NCBI GenBank assembly: GCA_025024175.1
Contig: QCXZ01000138.1
Span: 44,611,092 to 44,675,091, forward strand
Origin: Rhyzopertha dominica
Lineage: Eukaryota > Arthropoda > Insecta > Coleoptera > Bostrichidae
DNA: 64,000 nt
Direction: 5' to 3'
Shown piece after piece: positions 22,483 to 35,242 of the stretch. Each line of letters opens with the position of its first letter. Position 1 is the stretch's first letter. A program made the position numbers and the translations under genes. A model generated the notes under the pieces. The model was not told where the DNA came from and ran no database searches. It saw only the letters and a program-made list of their open reading frames with translations.

Positions 22483-22582
22483 NNNNNNNNNNNNNNNNNN
22501 NNNNNNNNNNNNNNNNNNNNNNNNNNNNNNNNNNNNNNNNNNNNNNNNNNNNNNNNNNNNNNNNNNNNNNNNNNNNNNNNNN
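22483..22582. other. assembly gap of 100 N
   Basis: Exactly 100 N, a conventional size for a gap of unknown length placed by scaffolding. The sequence on its right restarts at a point equivalent to 8197. Confidence 0.98.
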
Positions 22583-22886
22583 ATTAGGGTTGAACAAGAA
22601 GATACGACTTTAATAAAAATTACTCACTGTGCGTTGAAAAAGTTGCCTTAAATCTAATGACGGATGAATATTACAGGGTGGGATTAAAATACTGTTCCAA
22701 CAGATTAAATAGCTATAGTTGTCGTGTTATATATTTAGTTTTCTATACTTATACAACAAATTAAGTTATGGAAAGTGCTTATTGTGGTTACTACCCCTTC
22801 AACATATCTCGAAAAGTACTAGAAATAGATAAATGTGTGTTTTATTGTTGAAGCAGACAAAATTCAAGCAGGAAACATTCGCTTTG

Positions 22887-22952
22887 GCCGAAAATCGAAC
22901 TTGGGTCTTTGGAATGGCGCTTCAACGTGTATACCATTACACTATCAAGGCC
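22887..22952 (-). repeat. tRNA-like sequence (segment B version)
   Basis: Second version of the element at 8501-8566, with the same A-box and B-box-like blocks on the minus strand. Confidence 0.45.
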
Positions 22953-22992
22953 TAAGTGACAATCGCCAAAGCTTGTATTTCAGTGATCTAAA

Positions 22993-24517
22993 TTAATAGT
23001 CTACTAGCGCGCTATGTAGCTCATTTGTAGTTGAATCTGCGAAGGCTCTGTGTGTAAGGTTACGAATTACTGAAAGCTTATACTTCATTTCATGTTTCGA
23101 AGGATAATTGAGAACCCTGCCAGAATCCAGAATTCCTTCGATTGTTCTGTGTACTGTAACATCTAACAAGGGTATGAAACCGATGGTCTCCCTTTCTAAT
23201 GGGAATTGTAGGTTAGGGTAGAATCCGTTGAAGCAGTGAAGTAGTATTTTTCCTTTGTCTTTAGGTATTGCCAGTTTGGTATCGTCCACATACACTTTTA
23301 TAAACAGAATGTTAAATGGAACCCTTACTATAACATTTTTTATTAGATAGTTTATAACTATAATTCGTTCCAATCCGGGAACCATTTATCTGTGGGTAAT
23401 GTGGTAATGTTTATTATTAAACGTGAAATAACTGATGGAAAAGTATAGTTTAAGCAATACTTATATTGTCTTAAAGTCAAATAATGTATAAGTTAAACCT
23501 GAAATCTTTTTTATGATCTCAAGAACCAGGTCTTTTGGGATCTTGGCGCACAAAGATGTAACGTCCAGTGATACAAGCTTGTAATTCGTGGGTATTGTAG
23601 ACCATCTCACGAGGTCAACAAATTCAAACGAATTTTTTGTTATTATCAAATGTGGTAGTATACGGCGACAGGATGCCATGTATAAGCTACGAAATTTTGT
23701 AACATGGTCAGCCAATGCAACAAACTGTGGGTCTAAATGCAATATTCTTTTTGTGTGTCTTCCTTAGACCATATATTCTTGGAGCCATTGCGTTGAGGGT
23801 AATCAGTCTCTCTTGTTCATCGTCGGATATAAAGCCTTTTTCTTGGAGACTCTTGACCACTTTTTTGACTTTTGGTTGGAATTTTTTGAGGGGTTTTTAT
23901 CTATACGTTTGTACGTGTTTGTATCATTTAGCAATTCTTCCATTATTGCTTGGTATTCTTTTTTGTTCATAAATGCTGTTGAATTGCTCTTGTCCTAACG
24001 AGTGATTATAATTTCGGGATTTTCCTTCAGGAGGTTCCTAGTTGCTTTGATGTCTCTCATAAGGTTTTTTGTATGGTTGTGGATCTCTGGAGTTGATTTT
24101 GCCAAATGAACCGTATACTATACTAGTTGCCTTAAATCCAACAGAATTTTTTTCATTCTTCGCTAGATGCTAAGTTGCCAATTGCATACTCTAGATCCTT
24201 AATTATTGGTACTATTGGACTGTGGGTGTGCTGAACTTTGGATGAAGTGCTAATGTCCTCATCACTTCCTCTGGGATGTTTGTATTGATGTAACCGTGGA
24301 CCGCTCCGACACATCCTACAATATTCGGTTGTTGTTTTCTCTTCAGATGGTCTATATTTCTCGCTCTGATGTGTTCTCTATAGTGTTGAAATTTCTTGTG
24401 GCAAAACGTATTCAATCGTTCGAAGTCTTCCCTTATAAGATGTTCTGCCACCTCATTTTCCAGTTTTTCATTTTCTTTTTCTAGTTTGTTTAGCTTTCAA
24501 ATAGTTATTTTTATTTC
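22993..24517 (-). pseudogene. Penelope-like reverse transcriptase (segment B version)
   Basis: Second version of 8607-10130. The two long catalytic fragments (with SLDVTSL and VYVDDT) translate identically in both versions, although neither is a working gene. Decayed sequence with no coding constraint staying identical argues that A and B are very recent copies, allelic or artefactual. Minor indels shift the N-terminal part. Confidence 0.85.
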
Positions 24518-24934
24518 TGCTTGCACCACTGTTAGGCATTTCATGCTCTGTGCTATATGATTTGGTAAAAATTCCAATTATCTGTTTGTTAGCAAAAAAT
24601 TATTCTTTTAATTAATGAAACTAAATTTTTCATATTGTTTGACCAGTTCTTTGCAACTGCAGTGGCTTCTGTACCATATAATTAAAAAAAAATTCCTCCC
24701 GCCTGGTTTAATCTCTGTAGTCTAACGTCCATAACAGCTAAAAATATTAGCGAAACATTGGTCCAGACATCACGTTTGGTTTTCTTTGTTCTTATCGGCG
24801 TCTCAACAACGAAGTAATTAATTATATTAGTGAGCTACGGGTTGCCATCGTTTCCCTTACTGAAACCTGTAAATAGAGCTCTCGTGTTATAAACGATTCT
24901 TTCCTTCTGCACATTTCGTACTTTCCCATCAATC

Positions 24935-25495
24935 CGCGGCTTCCGAACTTTCATTGTCAGACACTTCAGGCATGATGACATCAAACATCTCCGTCATCCC
25001 GAGGCCGCATCCCAGATTTCGCTCGGTCACCTTTTCCCATCCGATGAATAAAATTGCAGTTAACGCGTGCGAGAATGACCGTGGGGCCCATAATAGTGAG
25101 TGACGGACGACGGGCGCCATTGCGTGTCCCGATATTAGGAAGGTCCTTCGCCGGTAACGAGGACGGGTAGCCGATTCCGGACCGACAGATGCTCCTCACT
25201 GATGTGATACGATGAGGAGTTATAAGATGGCCCGGACGCCCGCCGGAATTTCTATGTGCACGCGCCTCCCCCGGACGGGGCTTCAAATTCGCACGTGACA
25301 CCGACGTATGTCTAAATTGGCGCCATTTATAAGCTTTGCATGTTTGGATTCTACGGTTGCCGTTTTGAGATATATGCGCGAGAAGGTCGGGGGCAATTAC
25401 GGGAGAACGGGGTGTCGGTGCGAGGGATTTGTTGACGTGCATCTGCGGGTGCGGGTGGGATGAACAACTTCGCGTTCAGGATGGGGAGGATGACG
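24935..25495. other. GC-rich conserved block (segment B version)
   Basis: Matches 10550-11100 apart from several one-base indels (for example an extra G in GACGGACGACGG). Those indels would break any reading frame, which supports a non-coding role or sequencing error in one version. Confidence 0.4.
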
Positions 25496-25875
25496 ATACA
25501 AAAGGCGTTTAGCTAAACAACGAGAACACGTACGCAAATAATTTGAATGATCGCACTAGTATAGGGCAGTGTTCGGCAAACCTATTAGTCACCAAAGTCA
25601 AATATCAACAGTATAACAATTTTGAAACTTAAAGTATGAGATGCATGTTGAGCCACACGTCCATAAATTTAAGACGTATGGTTCAAATAAATCGAATGTC
25701 ATAGTCAGATTTATTAAGAGAGGTGTTACAAATTATACATGATGTATGTTGCTGGCGGCACATTTGTAAGGGTCAAGCTTCTGGATATTATAATCCACAA
25801 TTTTGATCTTTAAAACCGTTCTAATTCTTAAGCTGTTTCAGTAACACATATAATTAACTGCTGTGTCCTGCAAAA

Positions 25876-26574
25876 TTACTTCCAGATCAGTTGAAAATTG
25901 CCTATATGGTGCTACTGCAAAATCTACCAATATAACCGGGCTTAAAAGATCTAAGACCGATAAGTATTTTTCTCGGTATGTCAAAAACTATCGGAATCTG
26001 ATGAATTCTCAGTTGCGAGGGTACTTGTTGGCTCATCAGTCTGGTTTTAGGCAAAATTATAACTGTAGAACAGCACTAATTCATATTACGGACGAAATCA
26101 TGCACGCTACTGATAATGGCTTGCTCATGGCATTGGTATTGTTGGACTACAGAAAGGCATTTGATTCTATTAACCATGATTATATTGAACTTTGTTGATT
26201 TAAGCAGGAACGCCGTTCCTGCGTTGCGGAGTACCCCAGGGTTCCATTTTGGGACCGCTCCTGTTTACACTATTCACTTGTACCTTGCATAGTTCTATAA
26301 AACATTGTAATAACGCGGATGATACGCATCTGTATTATCCATTTAAGGATAGCGTTGTTGACATTCATTACAGGAGCGCTACTTATCACCGCTTGTCAGT
26401 AAACGCTAAAAAGACCGTTGTGCTTTTGTTAGGTAATAAAAATAGGCGGTGAAACTATAGAACATCATGTAAAGCTTTGGCTAAACAATGATGAGCTGTT
26501 TATCTTCGATTACGCACGCAATTTGGGTCTTGTTTTCGACAACTCATTTAGATTTAGACAACATGTTATCGGGT
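25876..26574 (+). pseudogene. LINE reverse transcriptase 5' part (segment B version)
   Basis: Second version of 11481-12177, with the same RT blocks (RPIS, QSGFRQNYNC, LLDYRKAFDSINHD, GVPQGSILGPLLF). One indel joins the finger region to the next frame, so a longer frame (25863-26198) is open here than in A. Confidence 0.8.
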
Positions 26575-26949
26575 TTTGGTTTGAAGGCATCCGTGGTTGT
26601 TGTCGATGTAAAACCTTCACACATCAGCACAAGATTCAAGGAACACATCCGAGACACCAGAGACCGGCAATGTGGCAGGTCAGCTGTAGCAGAACACCGG
26701 AACTGCCCACATAATCAAATTCGAGGAGCACAAATGCTGTCAAGGGAAGCGAGATTCTGGCCGGAAACTCTACAAGGAAGCCATCGAAATCCAGAAGAAT
26801 CTGCACAACTATAACCGAGGATCGAGGTAACGACCGGAACGGACTAGGACACTTCAGTTTCAGAGTACTTCGAGGAAAATAGCGAAATGAGTGTCGAAAC
26901 GTCAAGGTCAAATAAGCAACGTAGGGAAGCAGCCTGGAAAACAACATGT
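26575..26949 (+). mobile_element. Penelope 3' fragment in LINE (segment B version)
   Basis: Second version of 12178-12550, flanked by the same 13-bp duplication (26562-26574 and 26950-26962). Extra single bases relative to A break the GIY-YIG frame in several places. CGAAACGTC is at 26895-26903. Confidence 0.75.
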
Positions 26950-27222
26950 CATGTTATCGGGTGGTGAAATTTGAACCATGTGTCACATAAGACTAACTAA
27001 AGGATGCAGAAACCGGTATGCCACGTTACAGTTTTGTACAAACTTGCTTTTATAGTATCAGTTAAACAAGCAAGGAACCTGGCAGATTTGGTACAAAAGG
27101 TTTATAGTTTTCGCAACGAGGTTACATTTGGTTCCGACATAAGATGCGGGAACACCTCAAATATTTTGTCCTGCACCATAAAATGTCTCTATTTCAAAAT
27201 CTTTTTCCGTATTGTTATGTAA
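26950..27222 (+). pseudogene. LINE C-terminal part (segment B version)
   Basis: Second version of 12552-12800, with a high density of one-base insertions relative to A. The region is alignable throughout, but the frame is scrambled. Confidence 0.6.
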
Positions 27223-27818
27223 AAATTTTATAATCCCGTATTTTGCGAGTAATACGTCCCTAGAAGAAGGGTGGCTTTTCAATAATTATTTTTTGGGTTG
27301 CCTGTTTGAATGATACAACGTGCTTATTTGCTAACTAACTCTGGATACTGGTTTATAAAGATACTATTTGTTCTTTTCTTCATGCCTATAATGGCTACTT
27401 TTATATCGAGGTTAAGTAGTAGAAACAGAGTAAAGCATATTCTTTGCTTTACACCTGAACTTCACCTCGAGATAAATTATTTTTTTCCAATTTTGCATAT
27501 TTGTATTATAGTTTTAATATTATTTTACACATTTTTTGTATCTGTTATTAAATATTGTAAATATGTTCTAGTTTATAGTTATTCGGTATATGGCGGGTAC
27601 TTGGTGACAACATATCAAAAGAAAATGTTGTATCACCACGGAGGTTGGTGTGTGGTCATTCACAAAATGCATTCTAACCTGATTAATTATATTGAAATCA
27701 TTAAAACTTGAAGGTAAAATTATGGCTCAGATTTGCAAGCTATTCCAAGTATACTTAGGGCTCCCAGATAACAGAAAATAATCAATACGGTCTTTGTTAT
27801 GAGTTGATAACTGTAGTG

Positions 27819-28108
27819 AAAATTATGTTAGTAACTAGAAAGCAGTTTATGGAATATAAAGGTTGAGGTCTGGCGGGTATGAATGTGGAAGTGGTCGTTG
27901 CCCAGGGGCTCAAATCTAGGAATCACTAATGTTTATATGTTTCGTAATGATTACGTTGATTAGTGTAAAGTGAATGGCAACGTTTCAACTATATTCACCA
28001 ATGTCGAATGATTTAATAATTGCACATGTTATAACGAATAAAAAAGATTGCGAATTGCTTCAGCTTGCGCTAATATTCTTGAGTAGGTGGTGTAAAGTAA
28101 ATAAATAG
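27819..28108 (+). pseudogene. LINE RT palm fragment (segment B version)
   Basis: Second version of 13380-13665, with small indels that break the GVAQGS block. Confidence 0.55.
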
Positions 28109-28157
28109 GGTAAAAGACGCATATGCAAAAATTGGTACATCTCAAAAAGTTTGTGCT

Positions 28158-28441
28158 ACCAATAACATATCACACTAATTTTTGCAGTAAAATTTCTGAT
28201 AGTCGGTTAAAGAACGCTCTCTGAAATTCTGTATAGACTGTATCAAGTTGGCACCTTAGTCAATTGCTTCAGCCAAGTATTGCGAGAAGCATGTGAAGTT
28301 AGTGACAGTTATTTGTTTTAGTAAATCTATCCTGAAATGGTGAGGTGTAACGGTTAACATGCTGTAAATACTGGCGTACAAAAGTGATTCAAAAGCCTTT
28401 GCATAATTGCAGATGATAGTTTGGGATGTTGTCAACTTCAC
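28158..28441 (-). pseudogene. LINE RT finger fragment (segment B version)
   Basis: Second version of 13711-13998. Here the frame continues into FTCFSQYLAEAID, confirming the RT assignment. Confidence 0.6.
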
Positions 28442-28707
28442 CCTTCTTGAAAATGGGATACACAGATATTCCAGATTTTTAGTAACAGGTATGATTTAAG
28501 AATGGGGTTATGAGTATAACAAAGTGGTTTGAGCGACCACCACAGGAGCAGTCTCTTAACAGAGAACTTGGTATGTTATCAACACGCAAAGCGAAGGAGT
28601 TTTTAGACTTTTGTGTAGCATTTTGTGTAATCTCATCTTCAGGAACATGGCTTATAAAGATGCTCTCAGCACGAAGAACATAAGTTGAATTCGAAAACGC
28701 CTAATTC

Positions 28708-28894
28708 GGACGAACAGCGTTCACGGTGTTAGCACGCTATGCCGAAGGTCCCGGGTTCAAACCTTCGTGCCGACAACAAGGCAAATGGCAAACCACCACG
28801 TGTAAATTTGCCTAGTATGGCCTCTCAAATAGATATAGATTCAATGTAATGGACAGTGTGGCCGTAAATTATACTACAATATTATTATTATAAC
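28708..28894 (+). repeat. tRNA-derived SINE-like element (segment B version)
   Basis: Second version of 14261-14446, with the B box GGTTCAAACC retained. Confidence 0.6.
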
Positions 28895-28989
28895 TATTTT
28901 TAGCGGATTTTGAGCATACCTTTTGATATTGTTAGAAAATTAAAAAATGACAACGTAGCTATATTTTAAATTTCAAATCAAACAAAACT

Positions 28990-29440
28990 TCAACCAATTG
29001 CACCTCAAACGTGGAGGCCAACGGTAACGAAGAGGAAACCGCCGACGTGCAGTAGTCGTATATAACATTTCGTCGACATCTGAGAGCATCACGGCCATGA
29101 TGGACGACTGAAATCCCGACCGAAGTTGAGCCGTTTCACTCGCTCTGATAAGTGGCCACCGTCAATATTAAACATGATTTCTTGTTTCTTACATTCCCGG
29201 TTATTGCAAACCATATATCAGGGATATTTAGACCCCCCAGCCCCCGCCGTGCATCGCTCGTCTTATTTATCTTTTATTTTACATTACGGCTAGATGGAAT
29301 CCCATGTATTTATGCGTCGTAATTTCAATTTTCCAAGCAGAGTTTTCGCATGCTCGGACTTTATGCGTTCCATTCCTTTGGACTTGACGTGCCCGTGAAC
29401 GTAAAGTTTTAAAGCAAAATTGCGTTCTTGCTGGATTTGT
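28990..29440. other. GC-richer conserved block (segment B version)
   Basis: Second version of 14540-14990 with only a few single-base differences. Confidence 0.35.
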
Positions 29441-30660
29441 TTATTATCAGCCAGGAAGTGTATGTGTGTAAAAAGTGGTTGTTTGCAGCGCAAAAATTAA
29501 TACTACTAATATTCTATAAGATCGCACCACAGCAAATTGTCCCACTGAAATTGCATTTTCGAGTTTCCACAAGTCTTATTTGTAGAGTTACATACACATC
29601 TACCCACCAATTCTAGAAGATACACGTTTTCGGCGACATAAATATCAATTTTCTTAAATAAAGTCTCAAAACTGATTAAACTTTTGAAATATTTTGTGCC
29701 ATTAATAAAAGTGTGACCCAGAACTAATACCGATAATAAACATAAATCCAAAAGACATTTCTTTAAAGAATAAAAAAAACTAAAAAAATGAAAACACTTG
29801 TATACATTACAGTGTCACATGAGTAACTTTTTTATTATTACGGGTAGAAAGTCGAATAAATAGACAATTAGGGTGAATGAATGTGCTCAGAAAAATTAAT
29901 GAGAAAACTATTAGTTCTTGTTTAATAAAAAAGCTATAGTTTTTTAAATAGTAAACGGTAAGAAAAATGCTTTATTCAAGGCAGCTTTGCATGCAAAATA
30001 GAATGGTGTATACTGCGGTTTTTTTAATTTCAGAATTTTTGGAATATTATCTCAAACTTTGCTTTTTATGCTTTTGTTTTTATATACTTTTCGTACCTGT
30101 GTCGTACCTTAGCAGTATTATAGATACACGTAATGATCATATGCGACTTAAACTGCGGATATATTATTTAATTCCTTCTATACATAAAAGTGTAATTGAC
30201 GATTATATTTCATTAATTTCAACACATTGTTATTTTTTTTTGTGTTCATTGCGTACTTATTTGATTAGCCTCCAATATTTATAACAAATGTAAATAAACA
30301 TGGCAACGTGAATACGACTAGTAGGTGCATACATGTGGACGACACATCTTTGTGCAAAAGAATAAGCAGGGAATATTATATCCAAAGGAAAGGAAAGTTT
30401 TATTAATAATCATATCAATTAATAATGCTACATATGTACCTAATTCATTGTCTTAAAATTTGACAGAATAGTTATTTTTGAAACCTAGAGAGCTCTGTTA
30501 ATCACACATCATAGGAAAAGTTCAAAGTGTTGTACCATTCATAGTGTACAAGTTGCAGTAGGGAGGAACAGCGTTCTATTATTCGTTTCTTTGTAGAATG
30601 AAGCTGCAATAGTAAATTTATGTTTGTCACTCTGACAAGAGTAGGAACGGAGCAAACGAA

Positions 30661-30937
30661 CTCAATTAGCTGGCTCTCACCAATTTGGTCAAGCAAAACG
30701 TGTTGTGACGGCCGAGTCCATTTCGGCAATTGGAGCCTCAGTGTAAGGAAACGTCGTATTATGCTGAATTAAAAATTGCTGCAGTTTTGCAAATGAATCA
30801 TGGCTATGTGCGTTGTATTATGAACGATTTCATCATAAAGTGTCAGCAAGATGGGTGTCGAAGCAGTTGGCCCCAGAACTGAAACAACAACGTGTTAGTG
30901 TATCTAAAAAGCCTCTGTGTCTTTTAAAAAGGGGTGA
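30661..30937 (+). pseudogene. mariner-like relic N-terminal part (segment B version)
   Basis: Second version of 16210-16485, interrupted by the same LINE. Confidence 0.55.
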
Positions 30938-30944
30938 AACTGGA

Positions 30945-31491
30945 GATAATAATAATAATAATAATTATAATAATGTTTATTAATGCCCGACAGACATACT
31001 TGTCTATATAGAGCACAAAAATACAAATATATAAAGTCAGAGAAAAAAAAAATACAATAATATTATACATGCGTGGGTGTACACCAATAAATCTTATAAA
31101 CTAAGCAAACAATTCTAGCAACTTTCGTTTCACTGAACTCGTTTAAAAGTTGTCATACAAAATATCAAAGTTACTGTTGGACATAACATAATTACATAAC
31201 TTAAATGCCATTATCATGTAGCAGTTGAAATAATGTTGAGTGGGCGGTACATTGTAATAAAAGGGAAACATCAAACATTTTAAAGTAAAGATACTTGGAA
31301 GACTTTCTTAAAATATTTTCCAACAGATCAATATATTGCTGCTGGTAAGGACTCTAAATTATACTGTAGTATTGAATACAGAAGTATTTCGCATAATAAA
31401 CCCCAGAGTCTTAAGTGCAGCAGCCGCAACATTTTCAATGTGCTGAACAAAAGACAACTTACAGTCAACGATAACACCTGTCTCTAATTTC
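30945..31491 (-). mobile_element. LINE 3' fragment with ATT tail (segment B version)
   Basis: Second version of 16494-17040, same junctions on both sides. Confidence 0.7.
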
Positions 31492-31496
31492 ATCAC

Positions 31497-31752
31497 ATCT
31501 GGAAAGTACAAGCACCCTTTTTAGCTGAAACCCAAAAAACCCGTACTCAGCTCTCGGCAGTAAATGTTTTGCTTACCCCTTTTTTGGGCCGCAAATAGAA
31601 ATGGAGTATTGGGGTACAATAACAAATGCTACGTATTGAGAATTTCTAAAGAACCGTTCAAACCAGTATCGCAACCAAACTGCAAGGATATATAAATAGG
31701 GGGCATTCTTTTGCAACACAACAAGCCGACGCGCATTGAAGCATTTCCAAAA
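31497..31752 (+). pseudogene. mariner-like relic catalytic part (segment B version)
   Basis: Second version of 17045-17300, essentially identical. Confidence 0.5.
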
Positions 31753-32397
31753 GGGTGAAGCAAGTGCATAGAATATATAGAGACTATATCGAAAAATGAC
31801 GTACTTATTGTTAACATTACATTAATATTTTGCCTAACAATGGTTTCAAAGTTTTGTTTGTCTATGCTTCGTGTATTTAAAGTCAGCTAAATCTACCTAA
31901 AACTGCTTATAATTTCAGGACTTTAAATCAAGTGCAACTGCCTTACCCTTTAAGCTCTATAGCAGTCTAACTATTGCTGCACGTTTATAGAAAATTTATT
32001 CAATTAAAGATTACCGTCTTTCATTGTGTTTTGACAACAATATAACAGTGACAAAAATCAATTAAGACTGGAAATTAAATCGAAAGCTTTCGCTTAAGAT
32101 CGAAATGTACTTCATTAAATTAAAAATCCTACTGCTAAACCAAAATTATTTGGGCGGTAATGACTAAGAAAACTGCGGGTATTTGACAACTCTTTTTAGT
32201 TAAAACGCTTGTATCAAATACACTAAAGTTTAACACAACTAGTACAAAACACTACTGTTTTGAAACTACTACTTGATTAAAACACTGTACTACACACACC
32301 TGCTTTACTAAGCCTTTTTTGCTCGCTCGATAACCGCTATTCGAATTCAGTATTGCCCGCGCCCCTCCGTCGGGCTATTTAAAACCATCATCGAAAA

Positions 32398-32440
32398 TTC
32401 TAGAAGCGACACCTTCCAGACGTTATCGAAACTTCGCGAA
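32398..32440. promoter_or_regulatory. heat-shock-element-like pair (segment B version)
   Basis: TTCTAGAA at 32398-32405 and the complete three-unit element GAAACTTCGCGAA at 32428-32440. No adjoining gene is recognised. Confidence 0.35.
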
Positions 32441-32744
32441 GTAGAATCCTCTGAAGAGTATCGACATTTCCTGCCATCTGTCTGCAGCTAGGATCACGAC
32501 TGGCAGATCTCCGGTACACAGATGGCGGTGATTCCGCAACAATACGTTATTTCTAGGTTTGTTCAAGTTGTAATTGGGGATTAGACCAGCAAAGTATACT
32601 TAGCTTTACTTTTCATCATACAGTGCACTTTATAACCAGCTGACCTTTGAATAAGATCCATTAATTAATCCAGGAAAGTAAATAACCCACTAAGGTAGTA
32701 TTTGCTAGTAATCATATTTATACAATATAGTCGTGGTCGCAAGG

Positions 32745-33445
32745 TCGGAGCCCATATCTTAGTAGCCGATAACGAGATATTGCAACAACATAACAATGCA
32801 ATTCAAAAGCGAATACAATAAGCGATTACGTGACAACCTTTCAACATCTGCGCCTGCCGCAAACCGAATTTTGCTCAGCACAACGCTCACGAAGGACATT
32901 TCAGAGGCGCACCGCCGGACATGCACACAAATATCTATAACATTTGTTAGGGTCAAGCCGGTAAATGATTATTATCGTGGAGCGAGATACATTCGCCGTA
33001 CAAACTGGCGAGCGATAAAACTTTATGTATATTACATCTGGGTGGACGGCCGTCGGGGTGACGGGGCGCAATTGCTGCCATGTTTACGCGGCGCGATGCG
33101 ACGCCACCGCCTAACTCTTAATTAACCTGAAGTTAGTGGAGCAATCGGCCGACTTGTACCGATGAATATAAGGCGCACCGTAACGGGACGGGAAACGGCC
33201 GCTAAACGTGACTGATGCAAAGGAGACGGGCCATGGCCTCGTCTTACACCGACTGAAATTAACTCTAAATATACCGGAATGGGATTAGCCATATATTATG
33301 GCTGTAATTTCCGATAAAACCGACAGGGCATCTCCGAGCGAGGGAGGAAAAGATGCCTGGAAAATTTCCAGGATCCTACGCCGTGGGAGTTCGTTAAGTG
33401 ACTGGGGAGAAAAACGCCGAGACAATTTCACTAGCCATCGCACAT
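32745..33445. other. 700-bp GC-rich conserved block (segment B version)
   Basis: Second version of 18290-18990, nearly unchanged. Confidence 0.45.
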
Positions 33446-33913
33446 TCGCACCTGTTAATCACTACATAAGAACATTTGTTATTTTATATTATTAAAGTTA
33501 CTAAACTTACTTTTACACTTTAAATCATAGTTCTAGTGGTAATCTAAAAAATCAGGCGTCTTTGAGCCACTGACAACTTTCCTTCAACTTTGACATTCGC
33601 ATAATATACTAACTGCGGTACATTTTGGTCTAGAGGTTTGACGTTTTTACCTGCTTTTTCTTACCTTACATGCGAAATACTTGTAAACCTATTAAGGATG
33701 CAATGATTAGAGTATGAAAATTTCAGTACTTGAGATATTTATCAAAACGGGCAACGTTCAAACTATACTAGCTAGTATTGATATGTATACCATGTGGTTA
33801 GCTTACGGTGCGTGTGAAATTTCAGTAAGGTTGTTATGCAGATAACAAAATTGTGAATAATGTTAGTAACAGACGAACAAAACTGAATAACTATAGACTG
33901 TCAGGATTATATA

Positions 33914-35242
33914 CGAGGCATGTTTTTAAGTAAGTACCGTTTTGAAATTAAAAAAGACGTGCAAAGATATCGCAATAATTTTATCTTACATGAAAGCCTG
34001 TACCTTAATCTACTTTTCTACATAATTTCCGTGAATATTGAGGCACTTGTCATAACGTGGCACCAGTTTTTGAATACCCTCCTTATAAAATTCTGCCGCC
34101 TGACTTGTTAACCACTGTATCACAAATGTTTCGACTTCGTTATCGTCTTGAAGACGCTGACCACCCAGGTGTTTCTTCAAGTGCAGGAACAAATGGTAGT
34201 CGCTGGGCGCCAGATCAGGGCTGTATGGAGGATGATTTAGAGTTTCCCATTTAAAAGATTTGATGAGATCTTTGGTCCGATTAGCCACATGTGGACGGGC
34301 ATTGTCATGCAGCAAAACGATACCCTTACTCAACTTGTCACGTCTTTTGTTCTGGATTGCACGACGCAGATTGTTCAATGTCTTACAATAAAACGCTGCA
34401 TTGATTGTCTCATTACGAGGCAGAAACTCCACTAGCAATACTCCTTTTCTGTCTCAAAAAACTGTGCACATGATTTTCCGGGCAGAAATTGTTTGCTTAA
34501 ACTTCACTTTTTTGGGTGATAATGAATGTCGCCATTCCTTGGATTGTTGTTTCGATTCTGGTGTGACGTAGGCCACCCATGTTTCGTCACCAGTAACAAT
34601 TTGGTCTAAAAAATCTTCACCTTCATTGTGGTACCGCTCAAGGAAAGTCAATGCACTGCCTAAACGTTGGGTTTTGTGCAAATCCGTCAACATTTTCGGA
34701 ACCCAACGTGAACACAATTTCCGGTAATTCAAGTTCTCGGTCACAATGCGATACAAAACACTACGAGAATATTGAGGAAAGCAGTCGCACAATGATGAAA
34801 TTGTAAAGCGTCTGTTTTCTCTCACCTTTTCGTTCACTTTCTGCACCAAATCTTCATTAACGACCGAAGGACGCCCACTCCGTTCTTCATCATGCACATT
34901 TGTGCGGCCATCTTTAAATGCTCTCACCCATTTCCTTACCATTCCATCACTCATAATGTTTTGTCCGTAAACTTCACAGATCTCACGATGAATATCGATC
35001 GGTTTTACGCCTTTAGCACTAAGAAATCGTATAACAGCCCGTACTTCACAATCGGCGGGACTCACGATTGTCGGAGGCATCTTAAACACTCAGTAAACAA
35101 CGTATACAATGAAGAATCAAACTGTAATGGCGTCAGTGCGTAGACAAGAGATGTAGGTAACCAGCGCGCATGCGCGGAACGCCGACCGTAGCGCTGCGGC
35201 GGCTTAATCGCAAAACGGTACTTACTTAAAAAACATGCCTCG
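33914..35242 (-). mobile_element. mariner transposon, nearly intact
   Basis: A 1,329-bp element with terminal inverted repeats of about 31 bp. The left end starts CGAGGCATGTTTTTAAGTAA and the right end read on the minus strand starts CGAGGCATGTTTTTTAAGTA; they differ by one T. It is flanked by TA on both sides (33912-33913, 35243-35244). Length, repeats, TA duplication and a single D,D34D transposase define the Tc1/mariner superfamily, mariner branch. Segment A has the exact empty site at 19407-19408, so this copy inserted after the A and B lineages separated. Confidence 0.97.
34010..35080 (-). pseudogene. mariner transposase with one in-frame stop
   Basis: Starts at ATG 35080 and would span 356 codons, the normal mariner length. 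The N-terminal two-thirds of the DNA-binding region has helix-turn-helix features (IDIHREICEVYG, then VRKWVRAFKDG and DEERSGRPS). The WVP linker is present as SRWVPKML. Catalytic aspartates are D165 (TGDETW), D259 (LLHDNARPH) and D294 (PSDYHLF), with 34 residues between the last two, the mariner-type D,D34D. The only break I see is TGA at 34454-34456 (codon 209), between MCTVF and DRKG, where family members normally have tryptophan (TGG). The frame is unchanged on both sides. As written it is inactive in trans. A sequencing or assembly error, or an allele, is possible. Confidence 0.93.

Noticed and set aside
34057..35143. Plus-strand open frames inside the mariner
   Set aside because: Antisense shadows of the transposase.
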